A stretch of 64,000 bases of DNA, taken from assembly GCF_910594005.1 (NCBI RefSeq), contig NC_057848.1, positions 52,593,616 through 52,657,615 on the forward strand. The letters are read 5' to 3'. Position numbers and translations under genes: made by a program. This stretch comes from Cervus elaphus. Lineage: Eukaryota; Chordata; Mammalia; Artiodactyla; Cervidae. Numbering within the stretch: position 1 is the stretch's first letter; every line of letters begins with the position of its first letter. Under the pieces are notes generated by a model that was not told where the DNA came from, ran no database searches, and saw nothing but the letters and a program-made list of their open reading frames with translations. Shown here piece by piece: positions 1 to 12,400 of this stretch.

Positions 1-19
1 GCTTGCCATTTATTCCAGT

Positions 20-215
20 GCTTTATGTATACTAATTCACTTAGTCCTCACAACTATCCAATGTATTATTAGAATTCTCACTTTAAAGATGAGGAAACAA
101 AGGCTTAGAGAGATGACTTACTCAAGAATTACAAAACTAGCAAGCGGCAGAGATAAAATTCAAACACAGAGACTAGTTCAAAACCCATGCTCTTCATCAG
201 TGTGATTTAAGCTCC
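20..215 (-). repeat. MIR SINE, old, minus strand
   Basis: The stretch reads as the reverse of a MIR core: an ordered run of 'gatgaggaaac', 'aggcttagagag', 'acttactcaag' and 'aactagcaagcggcagag' matches the well-known degenerate MIR pattern. The rest of 216-605 shows no gene or repeat that I recognise. Confidence 0.6.
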
Positions 216-605
216 CCTTTTCTACAACAGATTACAGAAATACCACAGGCTTGAAATTGCAAGGGTCTGACACAATGGCAATATCTAGATTTCCAATGGT
301 AGAAAGGTGGTGAGCTGCATGAGAGAGATTTAGGAAGTAGAACTGGCAATGCAAGGGAATCACTGTAAATCATCAGGGAGAGAGGAATCTAAGGTGACTC
401 AGATTTCAGATTTGCCTAACTGGATAGTTGATGGTGCCAGTCATAGAGATGGGAAATACAAAATTCTGATAGAAAAGAGAGAAATCACCAAATACTTCAC
501 AGTTGATGTGCCTGAGGAACAAAAATAATTGCCAGATTGCAATCTAAGATACTAGTCTGGAGTTCAAGAAAGAGATCTGGGCTAGAAATGTAGATTTTTG
601 GAGTC

Positions 606-2209
606 CTGATACAAGTGCTGATACAAGTCCTGATATGAAGCATCACTACGAACAAAGCTAGTGGAGGTGATGGAATTCCACTTGAGCTATTTCAAATCCT
701 AAAAGATGATGTTGTTAAAGTGCTATACTCAATATGCCAGCAAATTTGGAAAACTCAGCAGTGGCCACAGGACTGGAAAAGGTCAGTTTTCACTCCAATC
801 CCAAAGAAAAGCAATGCTAAAGAAAGTTCAAACTACCACACAATTGCACTCATCTCACACACTAGCAAAGTAATGCTCAAAATTCTCCAAGCTAGACTTC
901 AACAGCATGTGAACTGAGAACTTACAGATGTTCAAGCTGGATTTAGAAAAGGCAGAGGAATCAGAGATTAAATTGCCAACATCTGCTGGATCATAGAAAA
1001 AGCAAGAGAATTCCAGAAAAACATCTTCTTCTGCTTCATTGACTACACTAAAGCCTTTGACTGTGTGGATCACAACAAACTGTGGAAAATACTTAAAGAG
1101 ATGGGAATACCAGAACACCTTACCTGCCTCCTGAGATGCAGGAGATCAAGAAGCAACAGTTAGAAGTGGACATGGAACAATGGACTAGTTCCAAATTGGG
1201 AAAGGAGTACGTCAAGGTGGTATATTGTCATCTTGCTTATTTAACCTAAATGCAGAGCACATCATGTGAAATGCCAGACTGGATGAAGCACAAGCTGGAA
1301 TCAAGATTGCAGGGAGAAATATCAATAATCTCAGACATGCAAATGATACCACCATTATGGCAGAAAACAAAGAGTAACTAAAGAGCCTCTTGATGAAAGT
1401 AAAAGAGGAGAGTGAAAAAGCCAGTTTAAAACTCAACATTCAAAAAATTAAGATCATGGCATCCGGTCCCATCACTTCATGGCAAATAGATGGGAAACAA
1501 AGGAAACAGTGACAGACTTTATTTTCTTGGGCTCCAAAATCACTGCAGATGGTGACTACAGCCATAAAATTAAAAGATGCTTGCTCCTTGGAAGAAGTGA
1601 AAGTCAATCAGTCGTGTCCGACTTTGCAACCCCATGGACTGTAGTCCATGGAATTCTCCAGACCAGAATACTGGAGTGGGTAGTCTTTCCCTTTTCCAGG
1701 TCCATGGAAGAAATGCTATGACAAACCTAGACAGCATATTAAAAAGCAGAAACATTACTTTACTGACAAAAGTCCGTCTAGTCAAAGCTATTGTTTTTCC
1801 CAGTAGTCATGTATGCATGTGAGAGTTGAACCATAAAGAAAGCTGAGTGCCAATGAATTGATGCTTTTGAACTGTGGTGTTGGAGAAGACTCTTGAGAGT
1901 CCCTTGGACAGCAAGGAGATCAAACCAGTCCATCCTAAAGGAAACCAGTCCTGAACATTCACTGAAGCACTGATGCCGAAGTTGAAACTCCAATACTTTG
2001 ACCACTGGAAAAGACCCTGATGCTGGGAAAGATTGAAGGCAGGAAGAGAACGGGACAACAGAGGATGAGATGGTTGGATGGCATCACCGACCTGATAGAC
2101 ATGAGTCTGAGCAAGCTCTGGGAGTTGGTGGACAGGGAAGCCTGTCCTGCTGCAGTCCATGGGGTCACAAAGAGTCAGATATGACAGAGGGACTGAACTG
2201 ATACAAGTG
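606..2209 (+). mobile_element. BovB (RTE-type LINE), 5-prime truncated, 3-prime half
   Basis: This is the 3-prime part of a BovB retrotransposon, a non-LTR element of ruminants. A decayed reverse-transcriptase frame is visible at 720-917 (QDWKRSVFTPIPKK and the following residues), then further frame pieces broken by stops and indels, for example DYTKAFDCVDH-like codons near 1040-1070. A 12-nt direct repeat, ctgatacaagtg, lies at 606-617 and 2198-2209 and looks like the target-site duplication, so the insert is about 618-2197. Position 618 starts a second partial copy of the same word, so the left edge is uncertain by about 12 nt. The element is dead: no frame spans it. A minus-strand BovA-like piece lies inside it near 1590-1710. 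Confidence 0.88.
1590..1710 (-). mobile_element. BovA-like SINE segment within the BovB copy
   Basis: The words 'cagtcgtgtccgactttgcaaccccatgg', 'ggaattctccag' and 'gaatactggagtggg' are the reverse of the shared Bov-A unit. BovB-type sequence resumes after about 1710, so this piece is nested or part of a chimeric subfamily. I could not find clear target-site duplications. Confidence 0.6.
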
Positions 2210-2880
2210 TTAAAGGCTTAAGAAGACCACATGGTTTAAACAAAGAGCACTGAGTACAGAACCTAAGGAACATCATCATTTAGGGAGTTCATACATAAGA
2301 GATATCCAGCAGAGAAGACGCTGGGAAATGGTCATAAAGCTAAGATACCAGGAGAGTGGAGTCATGGGAGCCCAGGATGGAGTTGCAACCATGACAAAAT
2401 TGTCTTTAACCCCAGTAGAAAGTAGGTTGTATAAGGCCATGGAACATGTCTGTTTTATTCACCAGTGTATCGCCAGTGCCAAGGGGCCTAGCATACAGTA
2501 GTTGCTCCAAAACATTCCCTGAATATCACTAAGAACACAAACCAACAGTATCTAATACCACAGACTTCTGGGAAGACAAAGACCGAGAAGTGTCCCTTTT
2601 ATTTAGTAACAAGACGATCTTGTCCAGAGTAGGTTCAGCGGAACGGTGGGGTGAAAACAAAATGGGAGAGGCTTCGAAAAAAGAGTGTATTTTTCCGTGT
2701 ATTACTTTTCTACTTTTAATTAAGGAAAAATTCTTAAAGGTTGATGGGAGAGGAGGAAGTTGCAGCCACAGACACAGCCCATTCTTGAATGAAACTTTGT
2801 TATGTAGGAAGTAGGAACCCAGAGCTGCAATTACAAGGGGAAGCGGGGTGACAAAGGATTTTTTCCTTAAGAGGGCAGGA
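2210..2880. other. Intergenic sequence upstream of UTP14A
   Basis: No coding pattern or repeat that I recognise. Base composition rises in GC from about 2880, where the promoter island begins. Confidence 0.5.
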
Positions 2881-3389
2881 AACTTGCTTTGTTGTCCACC
2901 GGCGGATCGCCAGGGTCTTAGCACAATGCTGGTCACTTCCCCGGCGGTCAATAACGCCTCGAGCTGACTGGCAGCAGGCTCGCAGGACGCTGTCAATCAC
3001 CGACAGACGCTGGAGCCTCTCCTTTTGGATGAGGCAGGGCCACGAAGGCTCAGCCCGGTCCCCGACAGCGCGGCACCCTCGTGCTAACCTCACCCGCCCG
3101 GGCCGCCTGGAAACCCGGGGCCGGGAAGACGGACGCTGACGCGCTGAAGAGCTGAGAGGTGGGTGGGGAGAGCAGAGCTCCACCCGCTGACACGCTTTTT
3201 CCTCCAGACTCCCGATTCCCCGCGGGCGCCTCCCGAACTGCTTAGTTCCTTGTACACCTCGGGGCGGGCCGGAAGTGACGCCGCTAGTCGCGCGTGATTG
3301 GCGGAAGCCAAAATTGCTTTGCGGCCGGTACGGAAATCGCTTTCTTTTCGACTTCCGCTCCTGGTCCATGTGAGAGACAGGCTGCTGAG

Positions 3390-3415
3390 ATGAGCGCGAA
3401 CCAGGCTGCGGAGAG
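3390..3415 (+). CDS. UTP14A: UTP14A coding exon 1
   Basis: Codons 1-8 plus two bases of codon 9 (MSANQAAE). The donor is GAGAG|GTGAGG. The 5-prime UTR in this exon probably begins near 3340-3370; its exact start cannot be read from sequence. An upstream ATG at 3368 is followed at once by a TGA. Confidence 0.93.
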
Positions 3416-6400
3416 GTGAGGGGTAGCGATCGGAGAGGGGGTCTGAGCCTCGCTGGGGGTCGGTTTTCCCGGCTTTTGAGAAACAGAGGCCATCTATTAG
3501 CTGGCGACAGTTGTTCCCCTCCCAGGATCTCACCATTCGTTACTATTTCCATGATCCATCCTTTAAAGCCCTGTTAATTTAATTCGCCCCCTCCGCTCTC
3601 CATCTTCTTAGTCTCATCCCTGTTGGTCCTGTTGCGGTTTCTCCCTCTCCAGCTAAGTTAATATGTAGCGCTTTCCTCATCACGTGACTTCTTTTGATGC
3701 CGCCGGTGCGGAGCGTTTCCGCCTGCTGCGCAGGCAGTGACTTCGTTATAAACTCGCCTTATCTTGGAAACCTTTGTTAATTGGAGTCATCCACGACATT
3801 TTAATAAAGTACCTACTTTGCTGAGCAAGCTCCAGCTGCTTTCTTCCAATCCCCTGTTTTTCGATTTCTGAGAACAGGTGATCAAGATGTCACTTTTGAG
3901 TAAGCAGCACCTATACAGGTGTCTTCCATGTGGCGAATGCTTAGAAATATTAATAGTGAAGTTGCCTTGCCTCAAGGGCCATCAACAGCATCTTCTGCCA
4001 CCTTACCTAGGGTCTGACATTTTTATAGCCTCCCAGAGGTCTGTGGGAAATGCAGTGCTAATCAATCACTGAAGAGTGTTAGACCTTTCCATTTTCATGC
4101 AGTTCTGTATGGGTATTACTAACACTGCTCACCTTTTAACAGGCGATGCCTGCCTTCTGCAATCCAGATTTTGTGTCTTGGAAAATTTCCAAAGATGCTC
4201 AATACTACTTGGTTTGCACCTCTTCCAGGGGATAAGACTGTTATGTACTGAGAACTGAAGTTATGTTTTCGAGATCATTTGAATATAAGAAAAATTGCTT
4301 CAAGTGATAGTATGTCTTTTTATCTCCTTTAGCAACCTTCTGGCTTTGAACCAACAGAAAGAACTAGAGGATTTGCCAAGAGACTACCCCTTGAGCACCA
4401 GTGAAGATGAAGTGAGTGACACCCGCTAAACTGCCTTCTCCAGTTTCCCTTCTGTTTCAAAATTAGGATAGAGGGCACACTTCATGGAAGGAAAAGGGGT
4501 GGCAACATTGTTTGCACTTGTTCAGGTCTCACAAATAAATTACAGTTATGGGTTTCCAAATTAGAGCATTCCTATGAAACCTAAGCCAAAATGGCATAAA
4601 ACAAAGAAGTGATTACCTTAGGACATACCTTGCTAATGGAAACACAAAATAAATCAAGATAAAGTGTAGATGCTCACAGACACAGTTAAAGCTATGGCAG
4701 CTTGATTGTGAGATGCTAAGTGTAGTTTCTGGGGAGGGGGCTCAGTGGTGCCACTTGGAGTGTGTTTGCCATATGATTTCCCTATTTCCAAGTTTGGATT
4801 TCCATAGAGTTACTTGATTTTCTGACTGAAATATACACATGCATAATTAAGCTGGGCAGCTGCTATAGGAATTCCAGCTCTTTATTCTCTTGAGAAAACT
4901 ACTTAGATTGGCTTTTTTTATGTTAAGATTCCCATGTCAGATCACACTATATATTCTATACAGAAATATTATTCTCATGGCACTTTTCTTAAAACCAGTT
5001 AAGACAGAAGCATGGCATTAGCTCCTGATTACTAAGGCTCTATATTCCTTACAGTGGGGAAATCTGGCTTTTTGAAGCAGTTCTTCCTGTTTGAGCTGGA
5101 ATGCTTGCATGCCAGACCTCATCTGATTTCCCAGTTCTCCACTGACCAAAAGAATGGGAGATTTTACATGGGCCTCAATTTTCATACTGTCTTTTCCCTC
5201 CCCTCATCATTCTGATGGTTCTTCCTTTTTCTGTTTCCAGGGGGACAATGATGGAGAAAGAAAGCATCAGAAGCTTCTGGAATCAATCAGTTCACTTAAT
5301 GGAAAGGATAGGTAGCATTCCCTTCAATATGGACATTTCTAACTAGCTGATTCCATGGGACTTATCTGCAGCTAACATTTACTCAGTGCCGAAGACAACA
5401 TTTTTCAGCATCATTGTTAAGGGCATGTACTTTGGAGACTGTAGGCAAATCCTCTGCACTTCAGCTTCTTCAAATAGAAAATAAGATTCACATGTCCCAA
5501 AGTCACTAGAATAAGTGACAGATCGGGTATTCAGATCCAGACATGTTTGAATCCAAGCCCAATACCTTTTTCACCATGCCTACCTTGCATTGCCTTGTGT
5601 TTTTGAGAGGCTGTTTTCATTAAGAGATGGTTAAACTACTGTGTCCAGCTTAGGAAAAGATTTCCTGGTTATTTTGTGACAAAACCTAACTCTAGAATAA
5701 ACATGAAACCAAAGCATTGTTTGAAGAGAGGTGTTTGTTCCCCAGCAGAATGTATTCATTCTCTATGTATTCTGTTTTGCTTAATTTTAGGCAGAAATTG
5801 GCTGAGAGGTCTGAGGCTAGTCTGAAGGTGTCGGAGTTCAGTGTAAGTTCTGAAGGTAAGTTAACAAAGGAAACTGTCTGCATGCACCTTGTGGAATTCC
5901 AAAAGCATAATGGTCTACTTCCCCTTGGCGCCCTCTTTCCAGCTATTTTTGATGTGGTTAGTGAATCATACCATACACACTTAACCCATGAGTAGATGAA
6001 GAAGGGTAATCGGATGCTCTTGAATTTCTTCCATTTCTAAAAGAAAATGAAAAGGCCACAGTCAAGATCTGCCATAGAGCTTGATGAGCTAACTGTATTT
6101 AAGGTTTTTTTTTTTTCTTATGTCCACTCACCTAAGAACCAATTTTTACCCCTGGGTGGGGAAATGATATCACCCCAATTGAGAATATATGATCTAGTAA
6201 ATAGCAGAGTTGAGATTTTCACTTGATACTGAGTCTAGGTGCCAAATCTTTCCTACTGTATTCACAACTTAGGCAAGGTGAATGAGTTAGGCACTTCCAG
6301 TAATCATTACTGTAACCTTTCAGCACTGGTAACAATGTATTCTCCCAAGCTTACCCATTCCGCAAATACTGTACTTCTACTGTGTATAAGTTTCAGGATT

Positions 6401-9400
6401 GGTTTAGCTACAGAGTAAAGAATAAGTGACTTCCTGGGGCTTACATCCTAAGGCAGTGAAACAGTAAGTGAATTATAACAAAATGATACAGTCGGGTGGC
6501 AAAGCGGCTACTTTCCTTTGGCTAAGCATGAATGAAATGCCTCTGAAGAGGCAAAACTTAAACCAAGATCTGAATAACAAGAAAAGTCAAGTATGCAGAG
6601 AGAGGGAGTAGTGTTCCAGGCGAGGGGGCAGCTGGTACAAAGGCGCTGAGGGAGATAACATGGTCGGCATGTTTGAAGAAGAAGGGCGAGGTCAGTGTGG
6701 CTGGACCACCCTCCACTTGCGGGTAACTTGAGGTTGGAGAGGCAGACAGGGTCGTGGTTTAGTCACTAAGAGTCGTGACCGACTCCTGTGATCCCATGGA
6801 TTGTAGCCTGCCAGGCTTCTCTGTCCGTGGGATTCTCCAGGCAAGAATACTGGAGTAGTTTGCCATTTCCTTCTCCAGGGGATCTTCCCGACCCAGGAAT
6901 CAAACCTGGGTCCCCTGCATTGCAGGCAGATTCTTTACCCACTGAGCCGTGAGAATAATGGGGAGCCATTGGAGGACTTTCTGCAGTATCATGACATCCT
7001 GTGATTTACAGTTTCAAAACACTGGCTGCTGTGTGAAGAATGAATTGCAGTGGGCAATCGTGGAACCAGAAAGACCAGGAGAAAATCAAATGACTGTTTT
7101 AAATAGTTTTCTCTCTTCTACACTTAAACACGTTTGGGGATGTAGGAAATCAGTGCCATCACTCTGGCTAGTGATGGAAGTAAAAGGGTTATTCCTGCTT
7201 CCCTGCACACTTGCCTGGCTGCCAGCACTTTCTGCTAAGGTGATGCTGAGGTTTTGCCTCACTTCTCAGTCTGACCAGAAAGTTTGGCCTTTCTACAGGA
7301 TCAGGAGAAAAGCTGGTCGTTTCAGATCTGCTTGAGCCTGTTAAAACTTCATCTTCATTGGCTGCTGTGAAAAAGCAGTTGAATCGAGTGAAATCGAAGA
7401 AGACTGTGGAGTTACCACTTCACAGAGAAGAGATTGAGCGGGTAAGTCAAAGAAAATGTGGTCCACCAAGGGGAAGAAACTGACCAAGAAAAAAAGGGCA
7501 AGATGAGAAGCGGGGAAGGCCTGAGAAGTGGGAGGGGGGCAAGTTGTGGTTGCCTCACCTTGGAAAAGATTAAAACTAATCTCAGGGCAAGTGCAGTCCT
7601 GAGAAGTAAGTAAGAGCTAATCTCTAGCATCCTGATTCTTTCTTGGACTGAGTAACATGGCCTCCTAATTTCCTGCTGGTTCTTTTGAGTTTAATGATTC
7701 ATTTCGTGGCTCTTTCTTTCTGTGTGCTTTTGCCTGTTTCAGATCCACAGAGAAGTGGCATTCAATAAAAGCTCCCAAATCCTCTCCAAATGGGATCCTG
7801 TCGTTCTGAAGAACCGGCAAGCAGAGCAGCTGGTTTTTCCCCTGAGCAAGCCTCAGTCAGCCTTTGCTCCCATCGAACATGTGGTCAGTGGCTGGAAGGT
7901 TAGTGCCCCTTGAAAGGTGAGGTCACACAGCGTGGACATTGCAGAGCCTGCCGTTGGTCTTGTTAGACATGTTAAGCAGGAATGGTCAGCTGTGGTCATT
8001 TTGGTTGAGTGATTAGAAAGGGAGGGGGTGGGAGAGCAAGATTCATAGGCAGTAGCTCACCCTTCCTCAGCTTGGCGTGCCCCCTGCATGGTTGTTGTTT
8101 AGTCCCTGAGTTGTGTCTGACTCTGCCGCCCCATGGCCTGTAGCCCGCCAGGCTCCTCTGTCCATGGGGTTTCCCAAGCAACAATACTGGAGCAGGTTGC
8201 CATTTCCTTCTCCAGGGGATCTTCCCAACCCAGGGATCGAACCCACGTCTCCTGCAGTAGCAGGCAGATTCTTTACCACCAGAGAGGTAGTCTGAGCCAC
8301 CAGGGAGCGCCCCCCCCCCCCTCAACATACACATGATTATCTCCATGTTTTTGTGTGACAATGTCTGAGTTGCCAATAGAGAAGGAACATCATGATGTTT
8401 TCTTTTTCACACGCTGGTTTTTTAAAAGCTTTTACAGCCAGCATTCTGATCTGGGGAGAGTCAGGAACCTGGCAGCATTAATGATGCCTTAGGCGGGATA
8501 TATGAGCAGCAGAACCGAAGTTCACTTGAAAAGGAACACCACATTAAAATATAGCAGATTGGTGATAATGACTAGAATCTTAGCAAGTAACTCATTATGA
8601 CTGAGCTGCAGAAAATAAAAATTATATTTTAGAGCTGGGTTTCCCAAGCACTGACATCAGGCAAATTTTTCAATCTGAACTGTAAGGATAATTGTGAATG
8701 TGGTGATGTGGGGTTGTCAGCTATTTTTTATTATGAAGTTATTCTTTCCACTTTAATGGTGTTGAAATAGCTTATCTGTTATGAAATGGTGGTGGTGGTA
8801 AATGATGGGGCCAGAGGTGGAACAGTAGTTATGCCAATGGCAAAATTAAAGTTAGTAATCCCATGTTGTCCGTGAAGTGTCAGTGTTTAGTCTGAACAAC
8901 TTCAGAACAGATAGCCTTTCTTTTCCAATACAGCATTGGTTATGGAGTCTATAAGGGGGTGTTCTGTTTTCAGCAGAAAGACAGCCCAAAACAGCAGCAC
9001 CTAAACCCCGGATAGATGGTTTCTCTGCTTTCTGTAAATCCCAAAATGGTGTAGTATGTGTCAGGAAGTTGAGATAATTAAAGCTCATTAAAGTAAACAT
9101 GGCTTGCTGCCATAGCTAGACATTGAGCAAGGTGTTGCTTATTATGGGGATAAACTCTGTTTCTGATGTTGTTATTGAAAGTCACCACCATTCTCTTTCT
9201 AGGATGCTTCCTTTTCCACATGAAAATGAGATCAGGTTTAAAGTGTGGCTGCAGGATGGAAGGGAGACTTTAGGAAAAAAATTTTAAGAGGTAATACAAT
9301 TTGCAGGATTTGAAAATAAGTATAGAAGAAATGAGCATTTGACCCCACCCCTGTCCCCCATCTGCTCATTTTTACCCCCATACTCCCACCCAGAGGTCAC

Positions 9401-12400
9401 CACTCCTACAAGTTATTTGTTCTTATTAAATTAAAAGTTTTATGGATATATTTATGTTTATCTCATTTTTTAAAATAAAAAAGTAGTAGTAATCTACTCC
9501 ACACTGTTCTGCACCTTGCTTTTTCCAAATGCTGGTGTGATTTTGGAGGTGCCAGGCAAATGCCAAATTGGTCATTAAAGATGAGATGGTGGGGGAGGGG
9601 TTGTACTGAGAATGGTGCAACCAGTCTGAGGTTCATTTTTGAGAAATTATACCAACATGGCACAGAGAAGTCAGGGGGTCCTTGGTGGCTAGTAGCACCT
9701 TAGAGGCCAGAGGCCAGGGGCTAGCAGTATACTGGTGTTCCTGGAAATAAAGAATCTAAAAAGTCAGCACTTACAGTTTTGGTCCAGCTACCTAAAATTC
9801 CATTTGACTCTAGCTGAGAAGCGTTAAAGAGGATAATGTGTGAGAAAGCATTTGTAAATGGCAAAGTGCTAGAAATGAGGTAAGGTAACTTACCACCCTC
9901 TCCCTCCTCCCCTCCCCTAGCAGCTGGTACCACCATTTCCAGAAGTGTGCTCCTCAAAACCTTCCTTTCTCAGCGTGCCTGGGGGTGGGGCTGGGGGGTG
10001 TTGGCAGGGTCTGGTTGCTAGAAAATAGCACATGCCCCTCTGAGAGGTGGGCAGACCACAGTGTACGCCAGACAGCCTTTTAAATGCTATGAAAAGATGG
10101 TAAAGAAACCCCTTTGACTTACAGGACAAACTGATTTTATTAAAAATCAAATCCACTGAATTTAAACTTTACAAAAATGAAGTAAACCTTGTCAGCTGAT
10201 GAGGAACATGAGGAAAGCGCTGGTCCCTGTTCTGTCTCCCTCTTCCCTACTACCTTCCTGAAACTTCTTTCCAAATGCATTAGTGAGGGGCCTCCCAATG
10301 GCCACATCCCAGGTCCTCTGCGTCTTCAGCCTATTTGACACCGTTAACATATCGTGATTAAAACTGCTGCCTTGGAACTTAGGCTTGTCGTTGTTTTCAT
10401 GTCTGTTTTGGTTTTTATCTGACTTTCTTAGTCCTTTTTTATTCTTGGGCTGTAAATATGGTACAGATCACTGTCAACTCCTGATTTCTGGACCCGTGTT
10501 CCACGTGACTCACAGGCCTCGCCTGGGTCTCCCCAGTGCACCTAAAGTTGACACACAACAAAGTACGCCTAGTATTTTCCTTCCCCAGATACCTAAGCGG
10601 TACTATGACCTTCATGCTGTCCCTCAGTCAGCGACATAACTCCTCCCCTCAACTGCCAGCCCACGCAGGGTGTGAGTCCTGTAATTCTGTCTCACAGCCC
10701 TGGTTCGTTGTCTCATTTTCATTTGACACTTTCCATAGAACCCCTTACACAGTCACCAGGCTTTTCTCTCCAAAACATAGCACCAGTTGTCACTTTTCTG
10801 CTTAAAATCCTTCAAAAGGCTCTCCACTTACAGAATAAGACAGAAGTACCTCGCATCTTAGCTACACTAGGCAATGCATTGTTCCCTAACATATCTTTCC
10901 CTTCCCTAGATCTGTGTTTTGCTTATACACATCTCTCCCTTTAGTTTTTTTTCCCCTCCTTGTAGAATTGTGCTGATGCCTCAAAGCCTAATTCAAAAAG
11001 TCTCTTCATTCTCCAAGCCTACCCCATCTCCTACTCAGAATTGTTCCTTCCTCTGTGATTACTCCTATGAACTTTTAACCCATCATGTTGGTGGTGGTGC
11101 AGTGGCTCTTTCCTCTGAAAGGCTATGAGCTCTATGAGGACAGGAACTATCTTAATTAATTCTGTATTCCTAGCACCCCACACAAGTGCCTGGAATGTAG
11201 CTACAATCAATAAGTGTTTGTAAATTGAATTGAATCAGAGGGAGATTACAACATTGTAATGTAAATCACTTTGTAGCCTGTGATTGATCACTACTGCAAA
11301 TACTAAAAATGGAAGAACATGCACCTTTACTATTCAGTAGAATAGGTTTATGGTTCGATCAGTAGGGTAGTGTAACATGGGATGATGTGTGTTTATGCAT
11401 TTGTTCAGATATTTGTAAGTTTAACACTGACTGTGATATATATGGCTTTTCAAGAAAACCACATAAAACATGTGCATGAGGTTTGAAACTGGCTCTTGCC
11501 CAGGGCTATTATCTTTATGCCTTGCCAAAGTGGACCATGACATGATCAGCCTGATTATTTTAGCCATCCTTACAATATCAGTCAAGCAGCAAATGGGGTC
11601 TTTTGTTGACATGTGAAGTCACTGGTTCACAGTCCATTTTGTTTCATTAGCGTAGACACCACCTAGCATGCAAAGTTTTCTGGGAAGTGAGGCATCAGAG
11701 CCAAGTTAAAAATTGACTAGAGTTAAATTTGAACTGTCAGGAAGCAGGCTAATTACCTGGAGGTCATTTTGTTAAAGGCGGTGTCTTTTTGTGCTCATCT
11801 TAAGACCTAACCTCCCCTTTCCTCTAGAAATATTCTTAAAGGGAGACTGATACAGATCTGAGGTCCCTAACTTTGTGTTAAGAGTAATCTGCTTCAAATA
11901 TACATAAGAATTCAGGGACCATTTTGTTTTGCAACTCTCTAGACTGACAATTTGGTACTGCTGTTCCTCTGTCCTGCAGGCATTTACCTTAAGAGCATCC
12001 TGCTTTGATTCTTAAGAGAATGGTATTGTTTTATATACATTGTTCATCTGAACACAGAGTGATTCCCTCAGTAATATTAGAGAGTAACCTCAGAGGCCCC
12101 TTGCTGAAGTTACCTTAAATCAGAATAAAATGTAAGGCTTTATCTGCACCCTTGAACAGCAAGCCTAGAACCCCCTTCTTTTTCTGTAACAGCCCATCCT
12201 GTCCAGTTTGTGATTCCAATCACTGTGTCAGAGTAGATGGCCAAAGGATTGTAAAGAGGGAGACTCTAGGAGCATGACTTAAGACTTAGAGTGTTCTGTT
12301 ACCTCCTTAAGGCAGGAACTCCCCTGGAGCAGGAGATTTTTAATCTTCTCCATAAGAACAAGCAGCCCGTGACAGACCCTTTACTGACTCCCGTGGAAAA

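Larger units (their letters stand above)
2880..3720 (+). promoter_or_regulatory. UTP14A: UTP14A promoter CpG island
   Basis: CpG-rich sequence surrounds the UTP14A start codon at 3390. Elements seen are CCGGAAGTGACG at 3269-3280 (fused ETS and CRE-like site), an inverted CCAAT box (ATTGG) at 3297-3301 followed directly by GCGGAAG, and a second, reversed ETS core near 3351. No TATA box is evident. A pyrimidine-rich stretch near 3339-3349 (ctttcttttc) just before the last ETS core is a plausible start region, consistent with a housekeeping promoter. No divergent gene is evident; the long minus-strand frame here is treated as a GC-rich artefact. Confidence 0.8.

Noticed and set aside
720..917. 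65-codon frame resembling a reverse transcriptase
   Set aside because: It is a piece of the decayed BovB element, not a host gene.
2800..3552. 250-codon minus-strand frame across the UTP14A promoter
   Set aside because: It runs antisense over UTP14A exon 1 and its regulatory sites in the CpG island, with no recognised domain. An antisense transcript cannot be excluded but the frame does not support one.
8067..8376. Pairs of short frames on both strands at SINE copies (also 27269-27472, 35691-35942, 40196-40572)
   Set aside because: They are translations of Bov-tA SINEs. The same peptide words recur at each copy.
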